DNA from: Pseudoclavibacter triregionum
GTDB taxonomy: Bacteria > Actinomycetota > Actinomycetes > Actinomycetales > Microbacteriaceae
Length of the DNA stretch: 64,000 nucleotides
Assembly: GCA_910822395.1 (NCBI GenBank)
Contig: OU365335.1
Location: forward strand, 310,001-374,000
Direction of reading: 5' to 3'
Both the position numbers and the translations under genes were made by a program. Position 1 is the stretch's first letter; every line of letters starts with the position of its first letter. The notes under the pieces were generated by a model that had not been told where the DNA came from, did not search any database, and saw only the letters and a list, made by a program, of their open reading frames with translations. This document shows, piece after piece, positions 16,105-27,012 of this stretch.

Positions 16105-17808
16105 GTGGCCCCGCTCGCCGGCGGGTCCGGCCGCGGCGCCTCGGCGCCCGCGGAGGATCCGCTCGCGCTCCTGCCCGCGCTCCGCCCGCTCGACGGCGAC
16201 GCCCTCGCCGCGCTCGTGCGCGACCGCCGCGTGCCGCTGCGCGGCGTGACGGGCCTCATCGACCTCTCAGAGGAGCTCCGCTCCCCCGCCTCCGTCGCGC
16301 GCGCCGTGGACGAGCTCGGATGGCGGTGGCAGCGCCGCGCGCTCGCCGGCGGCCGCCCAGAGCTTGAGCGCGCCGCCGAGCTCCTCCTCGCCGTCCCGGG
16401 CGAGGACGGCCCCGAGCTCCTGCCCGAGGTGCGCGCCGCGCTCGAGGAGGCCCTCGCCGAGGACGGCGGGCCGGCGGCGGACGCGGGCGCCGAGGCCTCC
16501 GGGATCGCCGACGCGCACGCCGCCGAGGCCGCCTTCGGCCACCTCGTCCTCGCCGCCGAGGTGCTCCGCGCCCTCGACGAGTCGCCCCGCGCCGCGCGCG
16601 AGGATCGCGAGGGCCCCCGGCTCGCCGGCGCCGACGCGCGCCGCATCGCCTCGGCCCTCGACTCGAGCGCCGAGCTCGTCGCGGCGCTCGCCCGCCTCGC
16701 CGTCCGGGCCGGCCTCGCCGCCCCCGCCGACGGCGCCCTCCGCCCCACCGAGGCGGGCCGCGCCTGGCTCGACGCTCCCATGCCCGAGCGCTGGCGCGCC
16801 CTCGCCGAGGCCTGGCTCTCCGCCCTGCGCCCGGCCGAGCGCCGCGAGCTGCTCGCCGACGGCGCGGGCCTCGAGGCCGCGGCGCTCGGCGTCGTCGGCG
16901 ACGGCCGCCCCTCCTCCGCGGGCCGCCTCGCGCTCGACGACCGCCTCGACGAGGCCGCCGCCGCGATGGCCGTCGCCTTCCCGCAGCCGGTCGACCAGGT
17001 CTACCTGCAGCCGGACTGCTCGATCATCGCCCCCGGCCCGCTCCGCCCCGACCTCGACGAGCGCCTCCGTGAGATCGCCGATCTCGAGCAGCACGGCCTC
17101 GCCGCGCGCTACCGCCTCAGCGCGGCCTCGATCCACCGCGCCCTCGCCCACGGCGCGACGCCCTCGGGCATCCTCGCCGACCTCGAGGCCCTCTCGATCA
17201 GCGAGGTCCCGCAGCCCGTCGCGTACCTCGTCGAGGAGACGGGCGCCCGCTACGGCGCCGTGCGGGTGCGCCGGCTCGCAGACCCGTTCGCCCGCGGCTG
17301 CCGCATCCTCGCCGACGATCCGCGCCTGCTCGACGCGATCGAGATCGACCGCTCGCTCTCCGCCCTCGGGCTCGCGCGCGTCGAGGAGCACGCCCTCGCC
17401 GCGCGCTCGACCGCCGAGGGCGCGTACTGGTCGCTCCTCGAGGCCCGCTACCCCGTGGCCGCCGAGGACGCCGACGGCACGCGGATCGTCATACGCCGAC
17501 GCCGCACCGCCTCCCCCGCCTCGGCCCCCGCGCCCTCCGCCGGCGCCGAGAAGCTCGCGCAGGCCCTCCTCGACGACCCGGCGCGCGCCGACGACGCCGA
17601 CGGCGGCGAGGCGCTCCTGCGCCGCCGCCTCGAGCAGGCCCGCCGCGACAAGGCGCCCGTCCGGCTGCGGGTCGACCTCGGCGACGGCTCGCGCGTGCTC
17701 GAGCTCGTGCCGACGAGCGCCACCGGGCCGCGCTTCCGGGGCCGCGACGTGCAGGCCGACGTCGAGCGGACGCTCCCGTTCTCGGCGATCCTCGGCATCG
17801 AGGCATAG
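16105..17808 (+). CDS. Helicase-associated domain protein (XPB partner)
   Basis: 567 residues from GTG 16105. It lacks Walker motifs. The C-terminal half contains QVYLQPDCSIIAPGPL, HRALAHG and VAYLVEETGARYG, typical of the helicase_C_3/XPB-associated family. These proteins are almost always encoded just upstream of an actinobacterial XPB-type helicase, as here (80 bp before it). The N-terminal half is Ala-rich and predicted mostly helical. A role with the helicase in DNA repair or transcription coupling is inferred from context only. Confidence 0.85.
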   Translation: MAPLAGGSGRGASAPAEDPLALLPALRPLDGDALAALVRDRRVPLRGVTGLIDLSEELRSPASVARAVDELGWRWQRRALAGGRPELERAAELLLAVPGEDGPELLPEVRAALEEALAEDGGPAADAGAEASGIADAHAAEAAFGHLVLAAEVLRALDESPRAAREDREGPRLAGADARRIASALDSSAELVAALARLAVRAGLAAPADGALRPTEAGRAWLDAPMPERWRALAEAWLSALRPAERRELLADGAGLEAAALGVVGDGRPSSAGRLALDDRLDEAAAAMAVAFPQPVDQVYLQPDCSIIAPGPLRPDLDERLREIADLEQHGLAARYRLSAASIHRALAHGATPSGILADLEALSISEVPQPVAYLVEETGARYGAVRVRRLADPFARGCRILADDPRLLDAIEIDRSLSALGLARVEEHALAARSTAEGAYWSLLEARYPVAAEDADGTRIVIRRRRTASPASAPAPSAGAEKLAQALLDDPARADDADGGEALLRRRLEQARRDKAPVRLRVDLGDGSRVLELVPTSATGPRFRGRDVQADVERTLPFSAILGIEA

Positions 17809-17888
17809 GGCATCGAGGGCGAGACGGCGAGGGCGAGCGAGCCGGGCGAGGCTCGCCGCGACTACCCCGGTTGGTAGCCTTGGGCGCT

Positions 17889-19535
17889 ATGCCGAACGGC
17901 CCCCTCATCGTCCAGAGCGACCGCACCGTCCTGCTCGAGGTGAACCACCCCGACGCCGAGGACGCGCGGCACGAGCTCGCGGTCTTCGCCGAGCTCGAAC
18001 GGGCCCCCGAGCACATCCACACCTACCGGCTCACGCGGCTCGGCCTCTGGAACGCGCGCGCCGCGGGGCACACCGCCGACGAGATGCTCGCGACCCTCGA
18101 GCACCACGCGAAGTTCCCCGTGCCCGCCTCGGTCGCCGTCGACCTCCGCGAGACCGTCGGCCGCTACGGCCGCCTCGTCATCGAGCGCGACGACGAGGGC
18201 CTCGTGCTCGCCTCGGACGACGCGGCCATCCTCCGCCAGGTCTCCGGCAACGCGAAGATCCGCGAGATGCTCGAGGGCGAGCTCGGCGAGGGCCGCGTGC
18301 GCGTGCGCGACTTGGCCCGCGGCGAGCTCAAGCAGGCCCTCGTGAAGCTCGGCTGGCCCGCCGAGGACCTCGCCGGCTACACGCCCGGCACCCCGCACGA
18401 GATCGACCTCGTCGAGGACGGCTGGGCCATGCGCGGCTACCAGCGGCAGGCCGTCGAGCAGTTCTTCCGCGGGGGCTCCGGCGTCGTCGTCCTCCCCTGC
18501 GGCGCCGGCAAGACGATCGTCGGCGCGGGCGCGATGGCCGAGGCCGACGCGACGACGCTCATCCTCGTCACGAACACCGTCTCCGCGCGCCAGTGGCGGG
18601 CCGAGCTCCTGCGCCGCACCGACCTGAAGCCCGAGGACGTCGGCGAGTACTCGGGCGAGGTGAAGGAGGTGAAGCCCGTCACGATCGCGACGTACCAGAT
18701 CCTCACCTCGCGCCGGAAGGGCGAGTACGCCCACCTCTCCCTCCTCGACGCGCTCGACTGGGGCCTCATCGTCTACGACGAGGTGCACCTGCTGCCCGCC
18801 CCCGTCTTCAAGCTCACCGCCGAGCTGCAGGCCCGTCGCCGCCTCGGCCTCACCGCGACGCTCGTGCGCGAGGACTGCCGCGAGGGCGACGTCTTCTCGC
18901 TCATCGGGCCGAAGCGCTTCGACGCGCCGTGGAAGGACATCGAGGCCCAGGGCTTCATCTCGCCCGCCGAGTGCTTCGAGGTGCGGGTCGACCTCCCCTA
19001 CGAGACGCGGATGGAGTACGCCGCCGCGAACGACGACGAGCGGTACCGCCTCGCCGCGACGGCCCCCGCGAAGATGGACGTCGTCCGCGCGCTCATCCGC
19101 CGGCACGAGGGCGAGCGGGTGCTCGTCATCGGCCAGTACCTCGACCAGATCGAGGAGCTCTCGGCGGAGTTCGGCGTGCCGCAGCTCACCGGCCAGACGC
19201 CGGTCGCGGAGCGCGAGGAGCTCTTCGAGGCGTTCCGCACCGGCGCCGAGCCCATCCTCATCGTCTCGAAGGTCGCGAACTTCTCCGTCGACCTGCCAGA
19301 CGCCTCGGTCGCGATCCAGGTCTCGGGCTCATTCGGCTCGCGGCAGGAGGAGGCGCAGCGCCTCGGGCGCCTGCTGCGGCCGTCCTCGAGCGGCGTGAGC
19401 GCCTCGTTCTACACCGTCGTCGCGCGCGACACCGTCGACCAGGACTTCGCGCAGAACCGGCAGCGCTTCCTCGCCGAGCAGGGCTACGCGTACTCGATCC
19501 TCGACGGATCGGCCGTGCTCGCCCCGGCGTCCTAG
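17889..19535 (+). CDS. DNA repair helicase XPB (SF2)
   Basis: 548 residues, normal for bacterial/mycobacterial XPB. N-terminal damage-recognition-like domain (HTYRLTRLGLWNA), helicase domain 1 with Walker A CGAGKT (204-209) and DEVH (297-300), motif III LGLTATLVRED, and helicase domain 2 with VIGQYLDQIEELS and QEEAQRLGRLLRP. It is an ATP-dependent 3'-5' DNA helicase. ATG 17889 is chosen over an in-frame GTG at 17871 because the family start (MPNGPLIVQSD) is conserved; TAGCCT 8 nt upstream suggests a near-leaderless mRNA. Confidence 0.95.
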   Translation: MPNGPLIVQSDRTVLLEVNHPDAEDARHELAVFAELERAPEHIHTYRLTRLGLWNARAAGHTADEMLATLEHHAKFPVPASVAVDLRETVGRYGRLVIERDDEGLVLASDDAAILRQVSGNAKIREMLEGELGEGRVRVRDLARGELKQALVKLGWPAEDLAGYTPGTPHEIDLVEDGWAMRGYQRQAVEQFFRGGSGVVVLPCGAGKTIVGAGAMAEADATTLILVTNTVSARQWRAELLRRTDLKPEDVGEYSGEVKEVKPVTIATYQILTSRRKGEYAHLSLLDALDWGLIVYDEVHLLPAPVFKLTAELQARRRLGLTATLVREDCREGDVFSLIGPKRFDAPWKDIEAQGFISPAECFEVRVDLPYETRMEYAAANDDERYRLAATAPAKMDVVRALIRRHEGERVLVIGQYLDQIEELSAEFGVPQLTGQTPVAEREELFEAFRTGAEPILIVSKVANFSVDLPDASVAIQVSGSFGSRQEEAQRLGRLLRPSSSGVSASFYTVVARDTVDQDFAQNRQRFLAEQGYAYSILDGSAVLAPAS

Positions 19536-19562
19536 GGGACGCGGAACGGCCGGCGCGGCCGC

Positions 19563-20105
19563 CTAGCCCGCGATCTCGACGAGCGAGATGCGCGCGCCGG
19601 AGCCGGCGTCGTTGCCCGGCGCCATCTCGACGAGGACGATCTTCGCCGGGAGGCCCGGCACCGCGACCGGCTCGCCGAGGATGACATCGAGGGTCTGCAT
19701 CTCGACGGGCGCGCCGAGGACGATTGTCGCGACGAGCACGTCCCCCTCGCAGCGGACGCCGAGGAGGCCGACGCTCGCGCCGCTCTCGAGGTCGGCCGAG
19801 GAGCCCTCGACGACGGAGAGCGGACGGCCGAGGTCGCCGAGGTCCTCGACGCGCGCGCCCGAGCAGTCGCCGATGATCTCGCCCTGGCCGGACTCCGAGC
19901 CCGAGCCCGAGGTGGCGCCCGCCTGCTGGCGATCCTGCTCGGCGGGGCCGGCCTCCTGGCCCTGGGCCGCGGGATTCTCCGTCTCGGGAGCCGTCTTCAT
20001 GACGCAGCCGGAGAGGAGCGCGATGCTCGCGGCGGCGATGATCGCCGCGCCGGCGCGTCGGGCGCCAGGAACGGCGCGGCGCGCGCCGTCGGTCGTCTCG
20101 GTCAC
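19563..20105 (-). CDS. Probable lipoprotein, function unknown
   Basis: 180 residues from GTG 20105, preceded by GAGGAG 5 nt upstream. The signal peptide ends in a lipobox LLSGC (Cys34). A Gln/Gly/Ser-rich spacer of ~55 residues follows, then a ~95-residue domain with two cysteines (GDCSGARVEDLG and GVRCEGDVLV) that could form a disulphide. No family is recognised. It lies between convergent and divergent neighbours and appears monocistronic. Confidence 0.7.
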   Translation of the reverse strand: MTETTDGARRAVPGARRAGAAIIAAASIALLSGCVMKTAPETENPAAQGQEAGPAEQDRQQAGATSGSGSESGQGEIIGDCSGARVEDLGDLGRPLSVVEGSSADLESGASVGLLGVRCEGDVLVATIVLGAPVEMQTLDVILGEPVAVPGLPAKIVLVEMAPGNDAGSGARISLVEIAG

Positions 20106-20205
20106 GAGGGCTCCTCTCGACGCTCCGAGGATAGGGCCTCCGGGGCGGGAGCGCCTCACGCTCGCGACGGATCCCGGCCCCGATCAGCCCCGGAGCGGCC
20201 GAGGA

Positions 20206-20919
20206 TCAGACCAGGGGCTGATCGTCCGCGCCGCCGACCCGGGCGACGAGCTCCGCGTTGGGGATCGAGAACCAGCCGTCGGGGTGCGCGCCGAAGCGCG
20301 TCCAGGCCGCCGAGATCGCCTCGAGCTCGGCCTGCGTCGCGTGCCCGCCCGCGAGCGCCTGCTCGGCGAAGCTCGAGCGCAGCGCGCGCTCCGACCACGT
20401 CTCACCCCAGAAGCGCACGGCGGCGGCGTCGGCGTCGGCGTAGGTCATCGTCGATCCCGTCGCCGTCGTCTCCTCGAGGCCCGCGGCGTGGACCCAGGCG
20501 CGGAGGTGCCGTCCGGCGTTCGGCTCGGCGCGGTTGCCGCGGGCGACCGCCTGGTGGGCGTGCACGAGGTCGAAGGAGGCGTCCTCGAAGGGCAGGGCGT
20601 AGACGTCGTCGGCGACGAAGGAGAGCGGCGCGCGCGGGGCGGTCCGCTCGGCCGCGAGCGCCCGGGCGGCCTCGAGCGCGGCCTCGGCGCGGTCGAGGCC
20701 GATGACCTCGGCTGCCGTGCCGTCGGGGCCCGCCTCCGCGCCGATCTCCTCGGCGAGGTCGACGGTGATCGACCCCGGGCCGCAGCCCACGTCGAGCACG
20801 CGCATCCCCGGCCGCAGGTGCGGGAGGAGGTACGGGATCGTCCCGCGCAGGGTGCGCGCGCCGTGCGAGCGCAGCACGCTCGCGTGGTGGCCGTGAGTGT
20901 AGGTCTCGGGCCCGCTCAT
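20206..20919 (-). CDS. Class I SAM-dependent methyltransferase with an internal deletion
   Basis: 237 residues. The SAM site is clear: motif I VLDVGCGPGSITVDLAE near 41-57 and an acidic motif II (VIGLDRAEAALEAA). After FDLVHAHQ (motif IV region) the sequence jumps to AVARGNRAEPNAGRHLRAW. In relatives these two segments are separated by roughly 50 residues containing VLQHL...ALREMRRVxRPGG, that is motif V/VI and strand beta5. The reading frame is intact across the joint. The enzyme is therefore probably inactive or altered. The substrate is unknown. Confidence 0.8.
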   Translation of the reverse strand: MSGPETYTHGHHASVLRSHGARTLRGTIPYLLPHLRPGMRVLDVGCGPGSITVDLAEEIGAEAGPDGTAAEVIGLDRAEAALEAARALAAERTAPRAPLSFVADDVYALPFEDASFDLVHAHQAVARGNRAEPNAGRHLRAWVHAAGLEETTATGSTMTYADADAAAVRFWGETWSERALRSSFAEQALAGGHATQAELEAISAAWTRFGAHPDGWFSIPNAELVARVGGADDQPLV

Positions 20920-21017
20920 GTGCCCATCATCCCGCGTCGATACGCGGCGATGCCTGCGGGATGCCGGCGGAGCGCGGCTCAGGAACCTGCCAGCCGACTC
21001 CCTCGATACTGTGTCGC

Positions 21018-21716
21018 ATGAGTGACGGTCCCAAGATCCTGGTTGTCGACGACGAGCCCAACATCCGCGAGCTCCTCGCCACGAGCCTCCGCTTCTCCGG
21101 CTTCATGGTCCGCGCCGTCGGCAACGGCGCCGCCGCCATCTCGGCCGTCATCGAGGAGGAGCCGGACCTCATCGTCCTCGACGTCATGCTCCCGGACATG
21201 AACGGCTTCGGCGTCACGAAGCGCCTCCGCGCCTCGGGCTACACCTCGCCCATCCTCTTCCTCACGGCGAAGGACGACACCGAGGACAAGATCGAGGGCC
21301 TCAACGCCGGCGGCGACGACTACGTCACGAAGCCGTTCTCCCTCGACGAGATCGTCGCGCGCATCAAGGCGATCCTCCGCCGCACGATGGCCGACGAGGA
21401 GGAGGCCGTCATCCGCACCGGCGAGCTCACGATGGACCAGGACACGCACGAGGTCTTCCTCGGCGACGTCTCGATCGAGCTCTCGCCGACGGAGTTCAAG
21501 CTCCTCCGCTACCTCATGCTCAACCCGAACCGGGTGCTCTCGAAGGCGCAGATCCTCGACCACGTGTGGGAGTACGACTTCAACGGCGACGCCGGCATCG
21601 TCGAGTCCTACATCTCGTACCTGCGCCGCAAGCTCGACCAGCACACCGAGGAGCCGCTCATCCAGACCAAGCGCGGCTTCGGCTACATGCTCAAGGTGCC
21701 CTCGCCCAAGGCGTAG
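21018..21716 (+). CDS. OmpR-family response regulator (TcrA/PrrA-like)
   Basis: 232 residues. Receiver domain with D11/D12 and phospho-acceptor D55 (LIVLDVMLPD), Lys in TKPFS, then a winged-helix DNA-binding domain with LSPTEFKLLRYLM and the recognition-helix region ILDHVWEYDFNGDAGIVESYISYLRRKL. ATG 21018 matches the family start. The cognate kinase gene starts 16 nt downstream of its stop. Closest in pattern to the TcrA group; target genes unknown. Confidence 0.92.
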   Translation: MSDGPKILVVDDEPNIRELLATSLRFSGFMVRAVGNGAAAISAVIEEEPDLIVLDVMLPDMNGFGVTKRLRASGYTSPILFLTAKDDTEDKIEGLNAGGDDYVTKPFSLDEIVARIKAILRRTMADEEEAVIRTGELTMDQDTHEVFLGDVSIELSPTEFKLLRYLMLNPNRVLSKAQILDHVWEYDFNGDAGIVESYISYLRRKLDQHTEEPLIQTKRGFGYMLKVPSPKA

Positions 21717-21731
21717 GCTCCTTCCCGACGT

Positions 21732-23705
21732 ATGCCAACACGCGGGCTCCGCTGGAGCCGGATGTCGCTGCGGAACAAGCTCACGCTCGTCATCATCGCG
21801 CTCCTCACCTTCGGCCTCGTCGTCGCCGGCATCGGCACGACGCTCATGCTTCGTCCGACGCTCGTCGACCAGATGGACGCCGACCTCCGCTCGGCCGCAG
21901 CAGATCCGGCGGCGGTCATCGGCGGCAATCCGACGACGATGCGCTTCACGTACGAGAACGTGCGCACGGCTCCGCGGCCGTACTACGTCGCGCTCGTGAA
22001 CGACGCGGGCCAGGTGCTCGTCGACAACTGGGGGCAGCAGTCGCGCGCCCTCGTGCCGGCCGCAGCCGAGGCGCTCGACCGCTTCCCCGCGCCGCAGCAG
22101 GTCGTGACGATCCACGACGGGCTCGGCGCGCAGTGGCGGGCCGTGGCGCTCCCGGAGGGCACCTACCCCGGCGACCAGATGCGCGGCACGCTCCTCATCG
22201 CGCTGCCGACCTCGAACGTCAACGCGACGATGGCGTCCTTCCTTGCGATCTTCTTCGGCTTCGGCGTCACCGTCGTCATCTTCGGCGCGGCGATCACCCG
22301 CCTGCTCGTCTCGGCCACGCTCATGCCGCTGCGGCGCGTGGAGTCGACGGCCATGTCGTTCGCGGCGGGCGACTACAGCGCGCGACTGCCCGCCTCTCCC
22401 CCGAACACCGAGGTCGGGCGGCTCTCGAGATCGCTCAACGCGATGCTCGGGCGCATCGACACGGCCCTCGACGAGCGCGACCGCACGATCGAGCGGATGC
22501 GGCGCTTCGTCGGCGACGCGAGCCACGAGCTGCGCACGCCCCTCGTCACCGTGCGCGGCTACGGCGAGCTCTACCGCATGGGCGCGCTCGACGAGCCCGA
22601 GAAGGTCGCCCTCGCCATGGACCGCATCGAGTCCGAGGCGAAGCGCATGACGGGGCTCGTCGAGGACCTCCTCCAGCTCGCCCGCCTCGACGAGGCGAAG
22701 GAGGACGAGAAGGAGCTCCTCGACCTCGAGAGCATCGTGCAGGACGCCGCGATGGACGCCCACGCGAGCGCGCCCGACCGCCGCATCCAGGTGCTGCCCG
22801 TCCGCATCCTCGTCGGCGACGACCCGCTCGCCGACGTCGCGCTCCCGACCGGCACGAAGCAGGGCTCCGGCTCGCACGCGCTCTCGCTCGAGCACACGCC
22901 GACGGTCGTCATCGACGGCGAGCGGATGGCCGTCCCCGACGCCCTCCAGCAGAGCGCCGACGAGCGCGAGCGCCGCGGCGCCGCGGTCGACGACATCCTC
23001 GCGAGCACGGAGTCGATCCCGATCGTCGGCGGGCCCGGCGCGATCACGGCGACCGCGCAGCCGATCGACGCGGACGGCGGCGGCGAGGGCCAGGAGGCCG
23101 AGGTCGCCGAGGCGGGCGGCCGCCGCTTCCTCCGGTGGCGTCCGAGCCGCAGCGCCGGGCGTCGCGCGCCGTCGCGCAAGGCCGGCCGCGAGGCGGACCA
23201 GCAGCGGCCCGAGGGCGGCTCCGGCCGTCGCCTCCTGCGCCGCCGCCGACCCGCCGGGCAGGACGTCGCCCACGAGCAGGCCGTGGCGGCCGTCGCGGCC
23301 GTGCCGGAGGAGATCCTCGAGATCCCCGCGATGATCCTCGGCAACGCGAACAAGGTGCGCCAGTCGATCCAGAACATCGTCGGCAACGCGCTGCGCTACA
23401 CGCCCGCAGGGTCCCCCCTCGAGCTCGGGGTCACGATCGACCCGGGCCGGCGCGAGACGAGCGTCGAGGTCATCGACCACGGCGAGGGCATCCCGGAGCC
23501 GATCCGGGAGAAGATCTTCGAGCGCTTCTACCGCGCCGACACCTCGCGCACGCGCGAGACGGGCGGCTCGGGCCTCGGCCTCGCGATCGTCGCCGCCATC
23601 GTGAAGGCGCACGGCGGCAAGGTCGAGGTCGTCGAGACGCTCGGCGGCGGCGCGACCTTCCGCCTCACCTTCCCGCTCCTCCTCGCGGAGACTGTGGAGA
23701 GCTAG
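21732..23705 (+). CDS. Sensor histidine kinase with a long insertion
   Basis: 657 residues. TM1 at ~17-40, an extracellular sensor of ~120 residues, TM2 at ~167-192, HAMP, then HisKA with H265 (DASHELRTPL). The N-box (QNIVGNALRYTP), G1 (DHGEGIP), F (FERFYR) and G2 (GSGLGLAIV) boxes are intact at the C-terminus. Between HisKA and the N-box, residues ~345-525 form an extra ~150-170-residue segment, Arg/Ala/Gly-rich and low in hydrophobics. A usual kinase needs only ~40 residues there. Cognate to the regulator immediately upstream. Confidence 0.92.
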   Translation: MPTRGLRWSRMSLRNKLTLVIIALLTFGLVVAGIGTTLMLRPTLVDQMDADLRSAAADPAAVIGGNPTTMRFTYENVRTAPRPYYVALVNDAGQVLVDNWGQQSRALVPAAAEALDRFPAPQQVVTIHDGLGAQWRAVALPEGTYPGDQMRGTLLIALPTSNVNATMASFLAIFFGFGVTVVIFGAAITRLLVSATLMPLRRVESTAMSFAAGDYSARLPASPPNTEVGRLSRSLNAMLGRIDTALDERDRTIERMRRFVGDASHELRTPLVTVRGYGELYRMGALDEPEKVALAMDRIESEAKRMTGLVEDLLQLARLDEAKEDEKELLDLESIVQDAAMDAHASAPDRRIQVLPVRILVGDDPLADVALPTGTKQGSGSHALSLEHTPTVVIDGERMAVPDALQQSADERERRGAAVDDILASTESIPIVGGPGAITATAQPIDADGGGEGQEAEVAEAGGRRFLRWRPSRSAGRRAPSRKAGREADQQRPEGGSGRRLLRRRRPAGQDVAHEQAVAAVAAVPEEILEIPAMILGNANKVRQSIQNIVGNALRYTPAGSPLELGVTIDPGRRETSVEVIDHGEGIPEPIREKIFERFYRADTSRTRETGGSGLGLAIVAAIVKAHGGKVEVVETLGGGATFRLTFPLLLAETVES

Positions 23706-23826
23706 GCGTCCACAGGCGTCCGAGCTCTCCCGTGCGGCGCCTGCGCCCGCTCCCCTAGCGTGCCTGCCGGGCGCGGGAGACGCCGGCGAGCGGCGCCGGC
23801 GGCGCGCCCGCGAAGGGACGGCGGAG

Positions 23827-24117
23827 ATGGCGGACTTCCGGGTCGACAGCGGCGAGCTCGAGCTCGCGGTGGCGCGGGTGGAGAGCTCGATGGAGTCGGT
23901 GCGGGCCGAGGTGGCGGGGATGCTCGCGAACCTCGGCGCGCTCGAGGGGACGTGGACGGGCCAGGCGGCGAGCTCGTTCCAGCTCGTCGTGGAGGACTGG
24001 CGCGGCGCCCAGGCGCGCGTCGAGGAGTCGATGACGCTCATCGGCGGCGCGCTCGGCACGGCCGCGCGCAGCTACGGCGCGGTCGAGCAGGACGTCGCGG
24101 CGATGTTCGCGGCGTAG
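23827..24117 (+). CDS. WXG100-family protein (type VII secretion-like)
   Basis: 96 residues, all helical, two helices joined by GTWTG, a WTG variant of the WXG turn near the centre (residues 41-45). Family members are ESX/type VII substrates or dimeric partners. No EccC or toxin gene adjoins it, so it is an orphan. ATG 23827 is preceded by GGCGGAG. Confidence 0.85.
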   Translation: MADFRVDSGELELAVARVESSMESVRAEVAGMLANLGALEGTWTGQAASSFQLVVEDWRGAQARVEESMTLIGGALGTAARSYGAVEQDVAAMFAA

Positions 24118-24131
24118 CGGGCTGAAACGCC

Positions 24132-24168
24132 GAGCGGGCGGCTCCCCCTGAGGAGGAGCCGCCCGCTC
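24132..24168. terminator. Bidirectional terminator between WXG100 gene and groEL
   Basis: 14-bp stem GAGCGGGCGGCTCC/GGAGCCGCCCGCTC between convergent genes. Confidence 0.85.
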
Positions 24169-24201
24169 TGGCGATCTGCGTGAGATCCGGGATGGCTCGG
24201 A

Positions 24202-25889
<1,688 letters not shown>

Positions 25890-25896
25890 CACCATC

Positions 25897-25923
25897 CTGG
25901 CACTCGGCATATGCGAGTGCAAG
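25897..25923 (-). promoter_or_regulatory. CIRCE operator 2 with embedded groEL -35 box
   Basis: A second GCACTC-N9-GAGTGC, 34 bp from the first. On the minus strand TTGCAC inside it, a 17-bp spacer and CAGGAT form a plausible promoter, so HrcA binding would cover the -35 box. Confidence 0.85.
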
Positions 25924-25986
25924 CCGCTCGACCCGGCCTTCGCGGGGAGCGAACCCGGGCCGGATGCCGCCCTTCCGGGCGCGCCG

Positions 25987-26535
25987 CTAGCGGCCCGCGA
26001 CGTCCTCGCCGACGGTCACGACGATCGTGCCCTTCGGGGCCTGGCCGGGCGCGAGCGTGGGCTCGCCGCCGCCGAGGTCGAGGGCGATCTGCATGGCGGC
26101 GCCTTCGTCGGCCGGGTCGCCGTACGCGATGACCGTCGTGGTGTGGCCGGTCGAGTCGCCGTCGCCGACCTGCGCGTTCCAGCCCTTCGCCGTGAGCTTG
26201 GTCGTGGCGGCCGTCGCGACGCCGGAGCCGCCGGTGCCGTTGTTCACGGTGACGACGAGGTTCGCGTCGTGGCTCGGCGTCGGGGCAGGGGTCTCCTCGG
26301 CTGCCTGCTCGGTGGCGGTCGCGGTGGGGGTCGAGCTCGCCTGGCCGGGGCCGTTCACGATGCCGTCGACGATGTTCATCCCGATGAAGCCGAGCGCGAC
26401 GAGCACGCAGATCGCGCCGAGTCCCCAGAGCCACGAGGCGATCTTCGAGGCGCGCGTGCGCGGGGCGCGGTGGGCGCCGCGGCGATCGAGGTCGACGGGG
26501 AGATCGTCGAAGCGATCCTTCGGGTAGTTCGTCAC
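25987..26535 (-). CDS. LytR_C domain protein
   Basis: 182 residues. A cytoplasmic N-terminal ~32 residues, one transmembrane segment (~34-56, WGLGAICVLVALGFIGMNIV), a Thr/Ala/Pro-rich linker, and a C-terminal LytR_C domain (LVVTVNNGTGGSGVA...). Such stand-alone LytR_C proteins are membrane-anchored and face the cell wall; their exact role is unknown. It starts 3 nt after the DUF3263 gene, a conserved actinobacterial pair. Confidence 0.85.
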   Translation of the reverse strand: MTNYPKDRFDDLPVDLDRRGAHRAPRTRASKIASWLWGLGAICVLVALGFIGMNIVDGIVNGPGQASSTPTATATEQAAEETPAPTPSHDANLVVTVNNGTGGSGVATAATTKLTAKGWNAQVGDGDSTGHTTTVIAYGDPADEGAAMQIALDLGGGEPTLAPGQAPKGTIVVTVGEDVAGR

Positions 26536-26538
26536 GTC

Positions 26539-26859
26539 TTACCGGATCTTCTCTCGGGTCGCCCGGGCGCCGGCCTGCCGGATGGCCCGGCGCGCCGCGC
26601 GCTGCTCGGCGCGGGTCTGCTGGATGCGACGCAGGCGTGAGACGAGCACGGGATCGTGCTCGAGCGCCGCGGGCGTCTCGACGAGGGTACCGAGGATTCG
26701 GTAGTAGCGCGTGGCGGTGAGGCCCAGCTCGCGCCGGATGACCTCGTCTTTGCGGGCGGAATGGCGCGGATGCGCGGCCTCGAGGGCGAGCACGGCGAGC
26801 TCGAGCTCGTCGAGCGCCGCGCCGCGCGAGTCGTCGCGCGCGCGGGCAGCCTCCGCCAT
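26539..26859 (-). CDS. DUF3263 protein
   Basis: 106 residues from ATG 26859, preceded by GGGAGG. The family core HSARKDEVIRRELGLTATRYYRILGTLVE resembles a helix-turn-helix, so DNA binding is plausible. The C-terminus is very Arg-rich. It precedes the LytR_C gene as an operon, the usual arrangement in actinobacteria. Confidence 0.85.
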   Translation of the reverse strand: MAEAARARDDSRGAALDELELAVLALEAAHPRHSARKDEVIRRELGLTATRYYRILGTLVETPAALEHDPVLVSRLRRIQQTRAEQRAARRAIRQAGARATREKIR

Positions 26860-27012
26860 CTCGTCGCCTCCCGTCCGCGATACTGACCTGATATGATCTG
26901 GTCCGATCCGCGTCAGCGTATCCCCGGGTCGGGCCCGCTCCCGGGAGGGCGCGCGTACGCTCGACGCATCCGCGGGGAGGCATCCGGCAGCGCCCGCGAG
27001 GAGGGAGCCGAC

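Noticed and set aside
16364-19684. 1106-codon plus-strand frame across the XPB pair
   Set aside because: Arg/Pro/Ser-only composition; the two genes in other frames have clear domains.
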